A stretch of 64,000 nucleotides of DNA from Phyto melanocephala (lineage: Eukaryota; Arthropoda; Insecta; Diptera; Rhinophoridae). Position 1 is the stretch's first letter, and the number at the start of each line of letters is the position of its first letter. Shown here piece by piece: positions 1-12,310 of the stretch. A program made the position numbers and the translations under genes. Below the pieces are notes generated by a model. The model was given only the letters and a program-made list of their open reading frames with translations. It ran no database searches and had not been told where the DNA came from. Location: positions 106,222,562-106,286,561 of the forward strand of contig OW799236.1 of assembly GCA_941918925.1 (NCBI GenBank), read 5' to 3'.

Positions 1-750
1 TATTATATATTATATATCACGAAAGTTAATGCAGCTAGAGTCTTCAAATTAAGTACGGTAAACTTTGACATCCACACGAACATTTGGGTAAAAAATGGGC
101 GGACTTGCAATAGTAGGCGTGGCCACATGAATTAAATACTAAAATTCGTATGTATATTTGGAGAACGATATCGATTAGAGTAGTAAAATTTTGCAAGAGC
201 AACTTTGACACCCAAATGAACATTAAGGCAAGAAATGGGTGCATTATCAATAGTGGGCGTGGCACTTACCATATGAATGAAATTCTAAAATTCGTATATC
301 TGAAAAACGATATCGATTAGAGTACTAAAATTTTGCAAAAGCAACTTTGATATTCAAATTAATATTTATGGAAAAAATGGGTGCATTAACAATAGTGGGC
401 GTGGCACCTACCATATGAATTATATACTAAAATTCGTATATCTGAAAAACGATATCGATTAGAGTACTAAAATTTTGCAAAAGCAACTTTGATATTTAAA
501 TAAGCATTTATGGAAAAAATGGGTGCATTAACAATAGTGGGCGTGTCACCTGCCATATGAATTAAATACTGAAATTCGTATATCTGAAAAACGATATCGA
601 TTAGAGTACTAAAATTTTGCAAAAGCAACTTTGATATTCGAATAAAAATTTATGGGATAAATGGGTGCATTAACAATAGTGGGGGTGGCACCTGCCATAT
701 GAATTAAATACTACAATTTGGGGTGGCGAAGCACACCGGGTATTAGCTAG
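1..750 (+). mobile_element. Helentron/DINE-1-like element end with 142-bp tandem repeats
   Basis: Seen: a unit recurs with the phrase AGCAACTTTGA or AACTTTGACA at about 62, 202, 344, 486 and 628, so the period is 140-142 bp and about five copies are present; each contains GATATCGATTAGAGTA and a GTGGGCGTGGCAC-type segment. The array ends in a short hairpin (GGTGGCGAAGCACACC, about 722-737) and then CTAG at 747-750. A hairpin followed by terminal CTAG, next to an internal minisatellite, is known of non-autonomous Helentron/DINE-1 elements. The left part lies outside the window, so its total size is unknown. No coding sequence is present. Confidence 0.6.
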
Positions 751-3195
751 TTAATTAATAAAGCAAAATGGCGTATAACACTAATCTGAAATCCAGGCTA
801 AGATAAAAAGTTACTATAAGATTCGACAGAGCCAAATATAACATTCTTAACTGTTTTCAAATTGAATTGTTTGAACCTGATGTGATGAATATCGACAGAA
901 TTTTAGTTTTATTATTTGCCTAACATACAGTAATTCATTTCCTATGAAATTCGGAGTAGAAATTATATTAACTAAGAATTCATCCTAAAACTAAAAAATT
1001 TAACGGCAAAGGTTTTAAAAACAAATTTTAAGCATTTGATAAAAATAACAGCAATTGCATCACATAATTTTTCGATTTCAAATCGATTCGACTTTGATAT
1101 CTTTTTTTATCAGATACTTTTAAAAATGCATACAAGGGATTACTCCATAACTCAAATAAAAAATAAAATTGTTTAATTTTGTATGCTTAATGCACTGTAG
1201 TTCGAAAACGTATTGTTCGGTATAACTTCACAATAAAACACGATAAACAGATTTAAATTTTGCACAATTTATTTATGAAATTATAAATTTTTTCTTAATT
1301 TCTTAATATAATTTTTTTTCATAATTGTTTTTTTTTTAGTCGAAGTTATAGTTAACGTAAAAAATCGCCTTGAGCGTTAGCGAAAAAAAACACAACTATT
1401 TCAATATAACAAAAACTACTTTATGTATAATTCATTTGAATTATTGCATTAAAAAATAGAACTTATGAGAAAATAATAAATAACAAAAAAAATATACAAG
1501 CAAAATTGTTAATTTTACCAAATAATTTGTTTTACTATTTTTTCTTTTCATTTGATCAATTATAAAAAATAAGCAAAGGCTTAGGCAAACAAAAAATATA
1601 TTAATTTAATAAAAAGATATGAAAAATTAAAAAATATGTGAATATTAGAGCAACAAAATGGTGTTTAAAACAGTGGATTTATCAAAAAGGTTACATTATC
1701 CGAATCGACTTAAGGAGCGAGCGATTTCACAAAATCGAATATTTTAAATTTGGTGTTCTTAATATTAGTGTTAATTTTACTGCATTTGAGTAAAAACTTT
1801 TAAATAAAATTTAAAAAAATAACATCAAAAATTAAAAATATTTAAAGCTATATGTACATAAAAAAATTTTGTGATTTTTAATTATAAAAAAAGTTTAGTG
1901 TTTTTACTCGGTTTTAAAGCAAGTAAAATTATATAAACTCGGTTAAGAAAACACCAAAATATGTGAAATCGTTTTAAAATCGAAAAAATTTTTCGGGTAC
2001 GTAATACATAATAAGGTGATAGATATAACTATAAAAAAGTAAGTTTTAAAGCAATCCTTTTTTTTAGTGGAGAAGATTAAAATAAACCGTCGACAAAATG
2101 ATTATGTTGGCTTTAATTAAATACAAAAAACAGAAGGAATGAGTGGTTGAAAGTAAGTAGTACTAAAATCTTTCTCTCTGTGTTTCCCCAAGGTGCATCT
2201 AATACCTTGACAGCATAAAGGATAGGATTTTTCTTTTACTTCTTATGTGGATTTTGATGTTCTCATAAATTTAAAATTATCTTTTCTTATATGGAGTTTG
2301 TCATTACCATAAAATCCGCTTTGTAAACAGATTTGATTAGTTGGGGGGACTTTTTTAAATGCACCCTGAGTTGCCCTTTGCGAAATGCCTCAAAGTAATA
2401 TTTTTTCTCATTACCTTCTTAGTGGCTATAGTTAAATTTTCGTTACTTTCCTTATTTTTTCTATCTTTAATGATAGAATTAATAAGTGATAGAAAGTAGG
2501 AGTAAGTGGTGTTTTGGTGTTATCGCTATTTTCAAATGTATTTCTAGTTTTTTTTATAAAAAAAAAAGAAAATTGTATTAAAATTAGTTTTAGAACTTAT
2601 AAACCAGAATATAAGTAATTAAAATATGTAATTAACTACAAATGTTGACTGAGAAATATAAAAATGTATTTTAATTTTCTTTATCTTTAAAATTTTAATT
2701 GAAAATTTGAAATCTCCAAATTTTTATGTAAATGTCCAACATCTTAACTCTTGTTGTTTCCGTTTTTTTTTTACCAATTTGTTGTTTCATATGTTGTTGA
2801 TGGAATAATTTTAAATAAAAATTATTAAATAGTAATCATATATGTATGTATAATATATATATATATACTATATATATATATATATATTTTTTTTTTGTAT
2901 TCTATTTTAAATAATTAATAGTAATAATATAATAGTTATATATATATTTATGTATGACGATCTTTTCTTTTTTTGTTAAATTTTTATTTAATTTAATGAT
3001 CCTTGTTTTCGTTTGTTTCGTTTTTAAAGTTCATTTTTTAAGAATATATTGTGGTTTTGTGTAAATGTGTATTTTTGTTTATAATCATTTAAGTTTGTTT
3101 TTGTTATTTTTTTTTTTTTAATTTACTGCAATAATGTTTTTCCTATTTGACGGCTGGGCTTAAAAGCCTTGTAAAAGTAGGTTTTTAGTTTTTTT
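751..3195. other. AT-rich intergenic stretch, no gene seen
   Basis: No open frame with recognisable protein similarity on either strand. The stretch is very AT-rich, with long A and T runs and an AT microsatellite near 2838-2888. It lies downstream of eRF3, whose transcript probably ends close to 3190. Confidence 0.6.
2838..2888. repeat. (AT)n microsatellite
   Basis: An alternating TA run, briefly interrupted once, next to a T-rich tract. Low-complexity DNA with no sign of function. Confidence 0.85.
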
Positions 3196-3201
3196 TTTAT
3201 T
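3196..3201 (-). promoter_or_regulatory. Probable poly(A) signal of eRF3
   Basis: TTTATT on the plus strand reads AATAAA on the minus strand, 55 bases past the eRF3 stop codon. This would give a very short 3'UTR. Other AT-rich hexamers lie further on, so the site used is not certain. Confidence 0.45.
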
Positions 3202-3255
3202 AAAAAGGCGGGGCTTGAAGCACTCAAGAAAAATTAAAAAATTAAGTTTGTCAAT

Positions 3256-3662
3256 TTACTCGATCACCTTCAATACTTTGCCAATAGCAATTGTTTTATC
3301 TGTAATTACAAAAAAATATATGAAAGTTAAACAAATGTCAACGATAGATTAAAAATTTAATAATCGCAATAATCATCATAATCATCATAATAGTCGATTT
3401 TCATTATTCTTTAGGAAGTATTATTATTTATGAAAATAAATCTCATAGGTTTACAATGAAATTTATAAAAAAAAATAATTTTCAACTTACTTTCATCTCT
3501 AAGAGTAAATCTTCCCATTTGCGGAAATAGTTTAAATTGTTCTAAGCAAATCATTCCAGAACATTCAATTCTCATAATTGCCACTTGATCTTGTTTAACG
3601 AATCTTGGACGTGATTTTGATTTATCGCCGCTCTTTTTATCCACTAAGCAGATGAGGGCCTA

Positions 3663-3696
<34 letters not shown>

Positions 3697-6600
3697 TTCA
3701 ATATCAATACAATATCAATTATACAAAAAGTAAGAAATAAATCAATAAATACTTAAACAATCAATAATATCACATACTTTAACAGTAACTTCTTCGGCTG
3801 CACAATGTATATGCATGACGGCTGAATAACCAGCACAGATAATTGATTTATGCTCTAAAATAACAACTTGGGCATCGAAAACTTTGCCAGTTTTAATAGG
3901 ATTTGAGGCGTCACACAAAACAAAACCTGGAGAGACATCTTCTTCTTCAATGCCCTAAAAATGTGCAAAAGCATTAATTTACAGAATAAAGAAAAACAAT
4001 TTTGTTTGAATAAACCTTTAGTTTAATTTTAACATTTTCGCCAGGACCCACAGATGTAACTTCGTCATCATCAGACCAAAGTTGATCGACAGCTACTTGT
4101 GTCTGCCAAAGTAAAAATTAAATAAAATTTTAGTTAATGCATTTAAATAAAATTTGTTTAAGACTCACTCTATTTGGCATCACTAATAAGTTTTGACCCT
4201 TTCGCGCGCATCCAGACTCAACCTTTCCCATAACAACTGTGCCCATATCCTTGTACTTATCAACAATGGGCATTATGAAAGGTCCATCGGCTTTACGATT
4301 CAGTGATGGTAACAGGTCAATGAATGGAATGAAAGCAGGCCCACTATACCAGGGGCAAACTGAGTCTGGTATAGTATCACGTAGACCAGCTCCACTTAGC
4401 CCTGAACATGGCATAAAGGTTAAATCCTTGGCTGGATTAAAACCTAATTTTTTGAGGTAAGGAAGGATCTTGTCTTTACATTCGTTGTATCGAGCCTCAT
4501 CCCAATTAACCGTAGGATCGTCCATTTTATTTACCAATACTACCAAGTGTTTGACACCAGCCGTTTTGGCCAACATAGCATGTTCGCGTGTCTGCCCACC
4601 ACGATCGAAACCTGTTTCAAATTCACCTTTTCTCGCCGATATAACTAAGACAGCCAAATCCGCCTGTGCTGCGCCACCAATCATATTGGGAACAAAACTT
4701 TTGTGTCCCGGAGCATCCAGAATTGTAAAATGTTTACGTTCTGTTTCAAAATAAGCACGACCTACTTCGACTGTTTTGCCTTTATCACGTTCTTCTTGGT
4801 TTGTGTCTAAAGCCCATGAGAGATACCAACTTTCACGTGATTTTTCACGTGCTTCACGTTCATATTTCTCTAAAGTACGTTTGTCTACCATACCAGTGAG
4901 AGACATTATTTGACCACCAATTGTTGATTTACCAGCATCTTAAAGGGAAAATTTAATTAAGGTAAATATATGTATATCTCGTAAAAAAGATTTATATTAG
5001 AAATTCTTACCAACATGACCAATGAATACAACATTAACGTGTTCTTTTTTGCTTCGTGATTCTTCAACTTTTGGTAATTTTTTTTTGGACACTTTAGGTG
5101 TAGCTTCCCCTTCAGTATCGTCATTCTCATCAATATCTTCCTCGTCGGGTGTAATAACTGGATCGTCTTCAACATCCCAACTATCAACGGGATCATTTTC
5201 TTCAAAAAAAATAAATTAATTTATGATAAGAAATTCATGAGGATAACAATTAAAAATAAAAAAATCATAAAATCCTATGAAGCCATTTTTTCTAAACCAG
5301 TATTTTTATTAGTTTAAAAATTATATGGATTAAGATCTTTAGTAATATTTTTGTATATTAAAAAAAAATATGAATGAAACCTATGTCTTCGGACGTATTC
5401 ATAATATATGGACAAGTCTTTGCATAAGTTTTTGAGAAGTTATTTGTATGTTTATATCTATCTATGTATTTATACCGTACATTTTTGAAGTTTAAGGTTT
5501 TGGATTGAATAATTTAAATTTAAATTAAAATAAAAAGAAAAACATTTTTAATATACAATATGTTTTATTTCTGAATAACTTTTTAATAATTGATCATTTT
5601 TTAAACAATCTAATATATAAAATTCTCGTGTCGTGGTGTTTGTGATTAAACTCTTCCAAAATGGCTCGACCGATTCTCATGAAATTTTGTGTGTATACCG
5701 GGTCTGAGAATCAGTCAACATCTATTTTTCATACCCCCCAAAGTCACGCCTTTTTTCACGCCCCCTCAGGTAGGCTAGACTGGTGGACCGATCTTCTTGA
5801 AATGTTCACATAATATAAATAAGACTCTATGATTAATAGGATACTTTTTTTACCACGCCTACTATAACGCCCACTTTTTTTAATTATGCACTTACATCGA
5901 TATTGATTTTAGTATTTTTCTTTAAATTGTACACAATTTATAGTCCATCCAATGCAGAAATAAACGTTTAAAAATCGGTCAACATTTATTTTTCGTACTC
6001 CTAAATATTTAAGCTGACTCACCCCAAAGAACAATTTATGCCTCACCTAAATAACGTAACGACTTCGATTGAATTTTAAATTAAGATAGATCTGCATACC
6101 TTAGAACACATATGGTTTTTGTTTGTGTTTTATTGTAAAAAACATTTTCTAGAAAAATTTATATGGCAAAACAACGTTTGACGGGACAGCTAGTATTTTT
6201 ATATAATACTAGCTGACTGCCCCGGCTTTGCTCGGAAGCTACTTACTAATGGTTAGTATTTTATATAAAATTAAAAATTAAAACATAATTTCAATGCAAA
6301 AAAACACATTTTTATTACAAATTTTATAATGTATATACATATATATTATGTAATAGAAAGATATTAAATATTTACCGTTTGTCTTTAAAGGTAGCATATA
6401 CTTGGAAAAAATGGGAAGTGAATAGTAAGCAATATATTAAAAACTTAAATTTTCCGAGTTTTAATAAAAATTTTTTAATTTTTTTTTTACAAACCATCTT
6501 CTGAAAATTGTTAATCGAATAAAAAAAATGCAGCAAAATCGTTTCAGCCATTCTAACGTGATGCGATTACATACATGGACCGTTTCATTTTTGTACCCTT

Positions 6601-9600
6601 CACACAGGGGAATATATGTAGGTTTGTCATTCCGTTTACAATTTCTACAATTTTCATTTCCGACCACATAAAGTATATATTTTCTGAAAGCTTATGAAAA
6701 GGGAAGTCGATAAAGCTCTGTCAGTCTGTTTGTCTGTCCGTGTGTATGTTGAAATCAACTAATTGAAGCCCCCCGACATCGCCTGGACACGGGTGCGGTA
6801 TTTAAATATCAGAAATATTCGAAAGTAGATCGGTATTAAAAATCAGGAACATCGGTAAACGTGGCATTGAATCCCAGCTGAGCCAAACAAATTTTTTTAT
6901 ATTTTTATATTAGTTCTATGTGATAATGACAGAATATCTAGGAAAAGTTAGTTATCCGATACTAGCTGAGTGGAATGCATTTTAGAAACCAGCTACGGTT
7001 TCATCATCAGCACTCTTTTGATCAGAACTACAAATGTTGTGTGTAAATATCAACTATTTAACTCAGTATTTTATTGAAAATTGAAATATAGAATTATTTG
7101 TTCTTATTGATTTATGTCTTTCATACAACATTGAGTTAGTACGAAATTTTCCAACATCTGTTTTTCCTGTATTCTTTTTTGCACGTCATTACCACAAGTA
7201 ATTAATGGTTGCCTTTAGCTACAGATCCACAGATGTCGCTAAAGCAATTTTTGCAATTATGCAGTTGCATTATAAGTCACATGTGTTCTAAACAAGATGG
7301 TATTAGTTGAACAATGTTTTTATTTTTACACCAAGCCCAGTGTTAGTTTGTTGTATTTTTAAGTATTACATTTGTTGTATTTTAAAGTATTACATTTATT
7401 TTATATTTTTTTAAATTTTTTTTTATATTTTTTTGGATTTTTTTTTTAATTTTTTTGGAATTTTTTTTTAATTTTATTTATTTTTTTTAAATTTTTTTTT
7501 TAAATTTTATTTTATATTTATTATTTGTATTTTTTTTTTTTATTTTTTTTTATTATTTTTTATTTTTTTTTTATTTTTTTTAATATCTTTTTTTATTTTT
7601 TTTAAACAAACATACGTAAATTTATAATTTTACAATGGGAATGATTTTATATACATACATATTTATTTATTTATTTATTTATTAATTCAATAGTAATACA
7701 AAGCCTATAAGGCCAAAATATACGTATTACATAGTAATAGAACAATCCTGAGATATAACTAAATAAAGCATACAATAATAAAAATTAATATAAGTAAAAA
7801 TAATAGAAAAAATTAAATCAAATTCATAAAAAAAAACAAACATTCATGCTAATAAATAGGCTCCCCAGCCAAATATCCAAAAAAAAAGACATATGTATGT
7901 ATGTTTTTTATATGTACTATGTACGTATTTCATATGAGATGAATGGTGATACAAACTACTGTTATTGCATGACTACACGTTGTGAAGGGTATTTAAGATT
8001 CGACACGGCTGAATATAGCACTCTTACTTGTTATATATATAGATTTATTTTTTTCTTAACGCTCTTGCTATCGATTCAAACGTATATTTTAGTTTTTTCT
8101 TAACTTAATTTTTTTTTTGTTGGGAGTGCAATGATATTTTGTAATTGATTTAATAATTATTGTTATGATATTTTAGAATATACATATATATTTTTTTATA
8201 ATATTGAAAATGTTTGTAAATAATGAATTTAGATTATTTGCTTTATAATATATCTTATATAATAATATGCAAGTCGATTTCACATTTTACAATCGCGATA
8301 ATGAAAATATATACATTTTCAAGAAGATGTGCACAATCTAGATCCTATTAAAATAGCTTAGTATTTAAGGAGTTATAAGCGTTTAAAGGTGCTACTGACA
8401 AAAAAATAATAATCAAGTAATGTGTATTGATTGAATTGGTTTTATAAAGAGTGCTTTATGTGTATGGTGCAAAACAATACAAAAAGTGTATCAATTTTAG
8501 GAATAACATAAATCTTTGTGAGGACAATCAAAGCGATTTAGCGGTTCAGCTATTATTTTTTTTTAATTGTCCTAGATAGCTTTTCAAATCAATATGAATA
8601 AAATAAAAATAATTTAATAGAATTAACTTTTAAATATGATATTAGCCATGTAACCACCGCGGCTACGCGTACATGGTGTAACCTGGAGATACAATTTTAA
8701 CACATCCTTTGAAGCAAATAATTATGTAAATGTTATGTATTATTATTTTTCAGCTTGTTAAATATCTGTTAAATATCATTTAATATTAAAATATTTAAAC
8801 ATAAAAATATTTATATTTATTATATTAGTAATATGAAATAAATACAGATATTTAAAGAAAAATACTTCTAGAGATGACGTTGGATGATTACATTTAATTC
8901 GGAAGGACGTGTAAATTAAAGATTCTCGGAAACTTTAAACAACTAACAAATACAACAAAAAATGTTTTCCAATATTCTGTATAGACATAGAATTTTACAT
9001 ATCCCTAGAGAATATAATCTAAGGGCTTCAAATTACATAAAAAAGATGGCCATTTAAGAGGTAAATTTTTTTAATATTTTTTATTCGCTAATGTTTCCCT
9101 TAATAAGTTGATTGTATAGAGTACAGTGTGACATGGGGCACCATTTAGCTGAAATCACATACCTACAACACCAATCATCTCTATATACCGCCATTCATTA
9201 GCTGCAGCACTCTGACCATTGTTATTTGTGAAGACATACATATATGTATACCAATTATTTCATAGCAAAATAAAGCGCACTAATCATGGAGTTTTCCTAG
9301 GTGTAGTAGTTACGTTAAACAATGCCAAACCAAACTAATCTCAAAACAAGTTTTACAGAAAGCAGTGATGGTAATATTAAAATCAAACTTTACTTTATTT
9401 ACCTGACGTATACCGAAACAACTGATAGGTACATCAAAAATTGTGTTGGCAAATGAATAAATTTTTATAATTTTTAAATATAACAAGTAAGAGTGCTATA
9501 TTCGGCCGTGCCGAATCTAATAATAACCTTCACCACCATGTACATCGTAGCTTCAGCTATATTTAATGTTTTACGCCATTTTTCCTTATTATTTCCGACG

Positions 9601-11684
9601 CCGTCCTTGATTTTGAATTTTTACGTAGGTAACTGTATTCTACTATTCAAGCCCTTTAATTTGATACCCATACTGATGGAGTTAAAAATATTTGATCAGC
9701 TATTTTGTTTTAGACGCCATCTTGCATTTTACATTTTTTAATAATTTATTCTACTGGTTAAGCCCTTTCATTTTATACCAATATTGAGGGTGTTCAAGAA
9801 ATGTATAGAAAGTACAAACGAAATGACAAAGCTATATATACCCTTGTGCACCACAGTTGAAGGGTATAAAAACAAAAGAATTTAAAGCAATGTGATTGAT
9901 TGCTCAGAAAACAAAAAATCAAATTTAACTACATAGATATACAATAGACCGGTTCCGTATTTTTAAATGAAATAACAACATAACTAATATATGTATATAC
10001 TTTTTCAAAATGAGTTCAGCATTGACAAATTGTTTTGGTAAAAAAAAAACAAACTCACCAACAGCTAGACAAAATTATCACTAGATAAGAACTATAGATA
10101 TTCTATACTTATTTGTAACCTAGCTTGTGCCCGCGACTTCGTCTGCGTAGTTATCGGGATAAAAGGTAGACTTAGTATTAAAAAAAAAAAAATTATATAC
10201 AACACAAACAATCCGTTTAGGATGCGTTATGATGAGTTTGCCAACGACTTCGCGTTTTTATCGCGATAAAAAGGAGCCTATGTGTTAATCTAGGTTGTTA
10301 TCTATCTATGTGCAGAATTTCATTTAGTTCCGTTTAGCCGTTTTTACGTGATTGAGTAACAAATATCCAAACATCCAAACATACAAACATTCACAAGTAT
10401 TATATATGTAGGATCAGCGAATGAATTTTTTTAGACAAAATTTTAATGTTTTACAAACGGAATTGCGGACGTAAGATAGCCACAATAACAAAGGCTAGAA
10501 AAAGCTAACGTGTCAACACAGCACAACATGCAAAAAAAATTAAAGAAAAAATAATGACAAGTAATATGTTACAGACGCTAAAAACACCCTATGTATGCAT
10601 GTAATAAAATTTGAAAAATATATAAAATTTTTTTTAATAAGAATGAATTCATTCGTAACAAGAGCAAAAACTCGTTTTTGTTTATTGCGAAAAATCACCT
10701 TGCCTATTAATACCTTATTAGATTAACAAATTTATTGAAATATACTAGCCTAAAAAATGTTAGGTTATGGTAAAATAAAAAACGAAATACAAAAATAATC
10801 AAAGAAAAAACAACACTTCTTAAATAAAGTAGCAAACAACTAGTGGTTAATGACCACAACAATAACAACAAAGGCAATAACACAATCTAAAACTTAAAAC
10901 GGATGGAGTTAAAAATGGACACATAAAACAAAACTTTTTTAAGGTTTATACCTATTTTATATTAAAGAAGAGAAGTTATGACGTCAGTTGTGTCTGCAGA
11001 AATTTTGCAACCTAACAAACCTATAGGTATGTTAAGATTTTTTTTACTTCTATAAATAGTGGGATATTGCAAATTTTTCTAAATATCAAATAAAGTACAT
11101 ATGTATGTTCATTTATATGCATGTAGGTATGTACATATATATCAATTTAGGGATGTAAGAATATAAAATTAAACAAGTGGCTATCCTGTCCGGCATTCAG
11201 TCACTCGACATAATTATTTAACCCTTGCACGGTATAAAAGATATTTTTTCTTAAATAGAATACAAATATATAATAAAAAAAAAAGGTGTTATTTACCATT
11301 TCCATTATTGGCTGCTATTTTGTCGGCTGTGTTGATGTTTTCTATAGGTGCAGTTGAAACTGCAGTCTTTATTGGTGACGTTTGCATGGGCGAATCAACC
11401 TCTGGCGGTATGTCGGTTTGATTAAGAGCGTTTATAGAACCTGAACAGGATGCCTCTGAATTAGGTGTGGTGGCAGGAGTGCCGTTTACAGAAGCTGGCA
11501 TGCTGTCTAAGTCCATTGGTGCAATTATAGCAGTCGGTGTGTTGATTTCAGTACTTATAGAGGCAACGGTGACAGCAGCAGTGCTGGCGGCAGCGCTGAA
11601 ACTGTTAAAACTGGGAACAAATTCAGCAGCGTTTACATTTAAGGTAGAAAATTTGGTGGCCATTTCCGTATTATCCTGAGCCAT
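3256..11684 (-). CDS. eRF3: Eukaryotic peptide chain release factor GTP-binding subunit eRF3
   Basis: Translation-termination GTPase that partners eRF1 on stop codons in the cytosol. Coding exons (minus strand): 11297-11684, 5011-5199, 4169-4938, 4016-4102, 3778-3954, 3491-3659, 3256-3299. Junctions are GT-AG and keep frame, giving 607 residues, normal for the family. The ATG at 11684 opens a Ser/Thr/Ala-rich tail with a PAM2-like motif (TLNVNAAEFVPSF, residues 14-26) for poly(A)-binding protein. An acidic/lysine linker (about 130-185) follows. The GTPase domain then shows G1 GHVDAGKST split exactly by intron 2, G3 DAPGHK, G4 NKMD and G5-like SGLSGAG; the C-terminal beta-barrel ends in KTIAIGKVLKVIE. 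EF-1alpha and HBS1 are less likely because of the PAM2 tail and linker. Intron 1 is 6.1 kb and full of repeats; the other introns are short. Confidence 0.95.
3666..3699. repeat. (TTTA)n microsatellite in eRF3 intron 5
   Basis: About eight TTTA units next to the exon 6 acceptor. On the transcribed strand this makes the region before the AG purine-rich (AAATAAATAATTTTAG), so the acceptor lacks a long pyrimidine tract. The repeat may be the tail of a retroposed short element, since the same TTTA run precedes the GCCTATAAGGC repeats elsewhere in the window. Confidence 0.7.
5609..6193 (+). mobile_element. Non-autonomous Helentron-like element, copy 1
   Basis: Starts TCTAATATATAAAATTC and ends with a hairpin-like CAAAACAACGTTTGACGGG followed by CAGCTAG; CTAG is at 6190-6193. 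A TC start, a 3' hairpin and a CTAG end are the known marks of Helitron/Helentron elements. It lies in eRF3 intron 1, about 400 bp upstream of exon 2. A second copy on the minus strand is at 61877-62752 and shares both ends and most of the interior. No open frame of note. Confidence 0.65.
6209..6340 (-). mobile_element. 3' end of another Helentron-like element
   Basis: CTAGCTGACTGCCCCGGCT at 6209 reads on the minus strand as a CTAG-ended terminus with a GC-rich stem, only 16 bp from the end of the previous element. The other boundary cannot be placed; beyond about 6340 the sequence is plain AT-rich DNA. Confidence 0.4.
6594..8032 (-). mobile_element. TATATTCGGC-family dispersed repeat, copy with two insertions
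   Basis: Begins TACCCTTCACACAGGGG, then TTTGTCATTCCGTTT, CATTTCCGAC and a GTCTGTTTGTCTGTCCG segment. It ends with the reverse complement of AACAAGTAAGAGTGCTATA near 8032. Compared with the intact copy at 13311-14125 it is interrupted at about 6900-7360 and about 7656-7870. The middle is an extreme T-rich tract (about 7385-7610). No protein is encoded. The superfamily is not clear from sequence. The minus orientation is defined by the CTATATTCGGC head. Confidence 0.6.
7656..7810 (+). repeat. Short TTTA-GCCTATAAGGC repeat nested in the larger repeat
   Basis: A (TTTA)n run, then TTCAATAGTAATACAAAG and GCCTATAAGGCC, then AATA-rich sequence. Related pieces are near 3666, 19762, 23535 and 33540. 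It is absent from the intact sister repeat at 13311-14125, so it looks like an insertion. Possibly SINE-like or a retroelement 3' end; class unknown. Confidence 0.45.
8033..9482. other. Part of eRF3 intron 1 without recognisable features
   Basis: AT-rich sequence; no coding similarity in any frame. A small imperfect palindrome (CCATGTAACCACC ... CATGGTGTAACC) lies near 8648-8680, perhaps a degraded element end. Confidence 0.5.
9483..9869 (+). mobile_element. TATATTCGGC-family repeat, short internally deleted copy
   Basis: Opens AACAAGTAAGAGTGCTATAT and TCGGCCGTGCCGAATC, closes with ACGAAATGACAAAGCTATAT, ACCCTTGTGCACCACAG and GAAGGGTATAAAA. Both ends of the family are present, so this is an internally deleted or divergent member in eRF3 intron 1. 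Confidence 0.6.
10120..10414 (-). mobile_element. Helentron-like CTAG-ended element
   Basis: Plus-strand CTAGCTTGTGCCCGCGACTT is the reverse complement of a CTAG-terminated 3' end with a GC-rich stem (AAGTCGCGGGCACAAG). The far end reads TCCTACATATATAATACTTG on the minus strand. Inside is TTTAGTTCCGTTTAGCCG and TTACGTGATTGAGTAACAAA, shared with 42501-42651 and in part with 24015-24145 and about 39520-39615. Lies in eRF3 intron 1. Confidence 0.5.
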
Positions 11685-12310
11685 TGTGAAATTTTTCTAT
11701 TTTTATTTTTTTATTTTATTAGTCGACTTACTTTTCAAAACACGCACAACACACGTTCTTCTGTTCTCTTCTTTTTCTCCCAATCTTTATCATCCACTTC
11801 TTGTTCTTTGCTTCACACAGGTTAGGCTAGATAACCTTCGATAATTTTCCTATGCCTTTCGTTTTTTCTGCTGTCCAGTACGTTTTTGCTAATTATTTCA
11901 CAGTAACGAACAGACACGTTTCTTAATTTAATGCCTTTGTTTCACATTTCCTTGTAACTCGAAATAATTTCTACGATATTTTTAGCCTCGTTCCACGAAA
12001 TCACGTTTTTCTACAATTTGACGACAAAGGAATTTCAACCGTACGAATACGTACTGCTGTACGTATTTTTGTGACAAAAACTATCACAACAGCTTAAAAA
12101 TAAACAAAATATTTAAGAACTTATGAGTACCAAAAAGGCTTTAATAAATGAACCGCAATCTTTTAATTTTTAAATAGTATTAAAGATTATTAAACACAAT
12201 TTAAAAAGTTTAACACACAGCGATACGTTTTCCAATCACTTAAAATGGCCACGCAGATAGTACAAAACTCAGTCACACCGCATAGACATATAACAAAGTT
12301 GTTTGCTGTA
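11685..12310 (-). promoter_or_regulatory. eRF3 5'UTR and promoter region (boundaries not resolved)
   Basis: This segment is less AT-rich than its surroundings and lies directly upstream of the eRF3 start codon. It has no open frame. A pyrimidine-rich plus-strand stretch (11755-11830) would be a purine-rich leader on the transcript. No TATA box stands out, as is usual for housekeeping genes. The start site cannot be placed. Confidence 0.35.

Noticed and set aside
4130..4938. Reading the GTPase exon as EF-1alpha or HBS1
   Set aside because: The exon 1 PAM2 motif, the acidic linker and the C-terminal KTIAIGKVLK ending fit eRF3 better.
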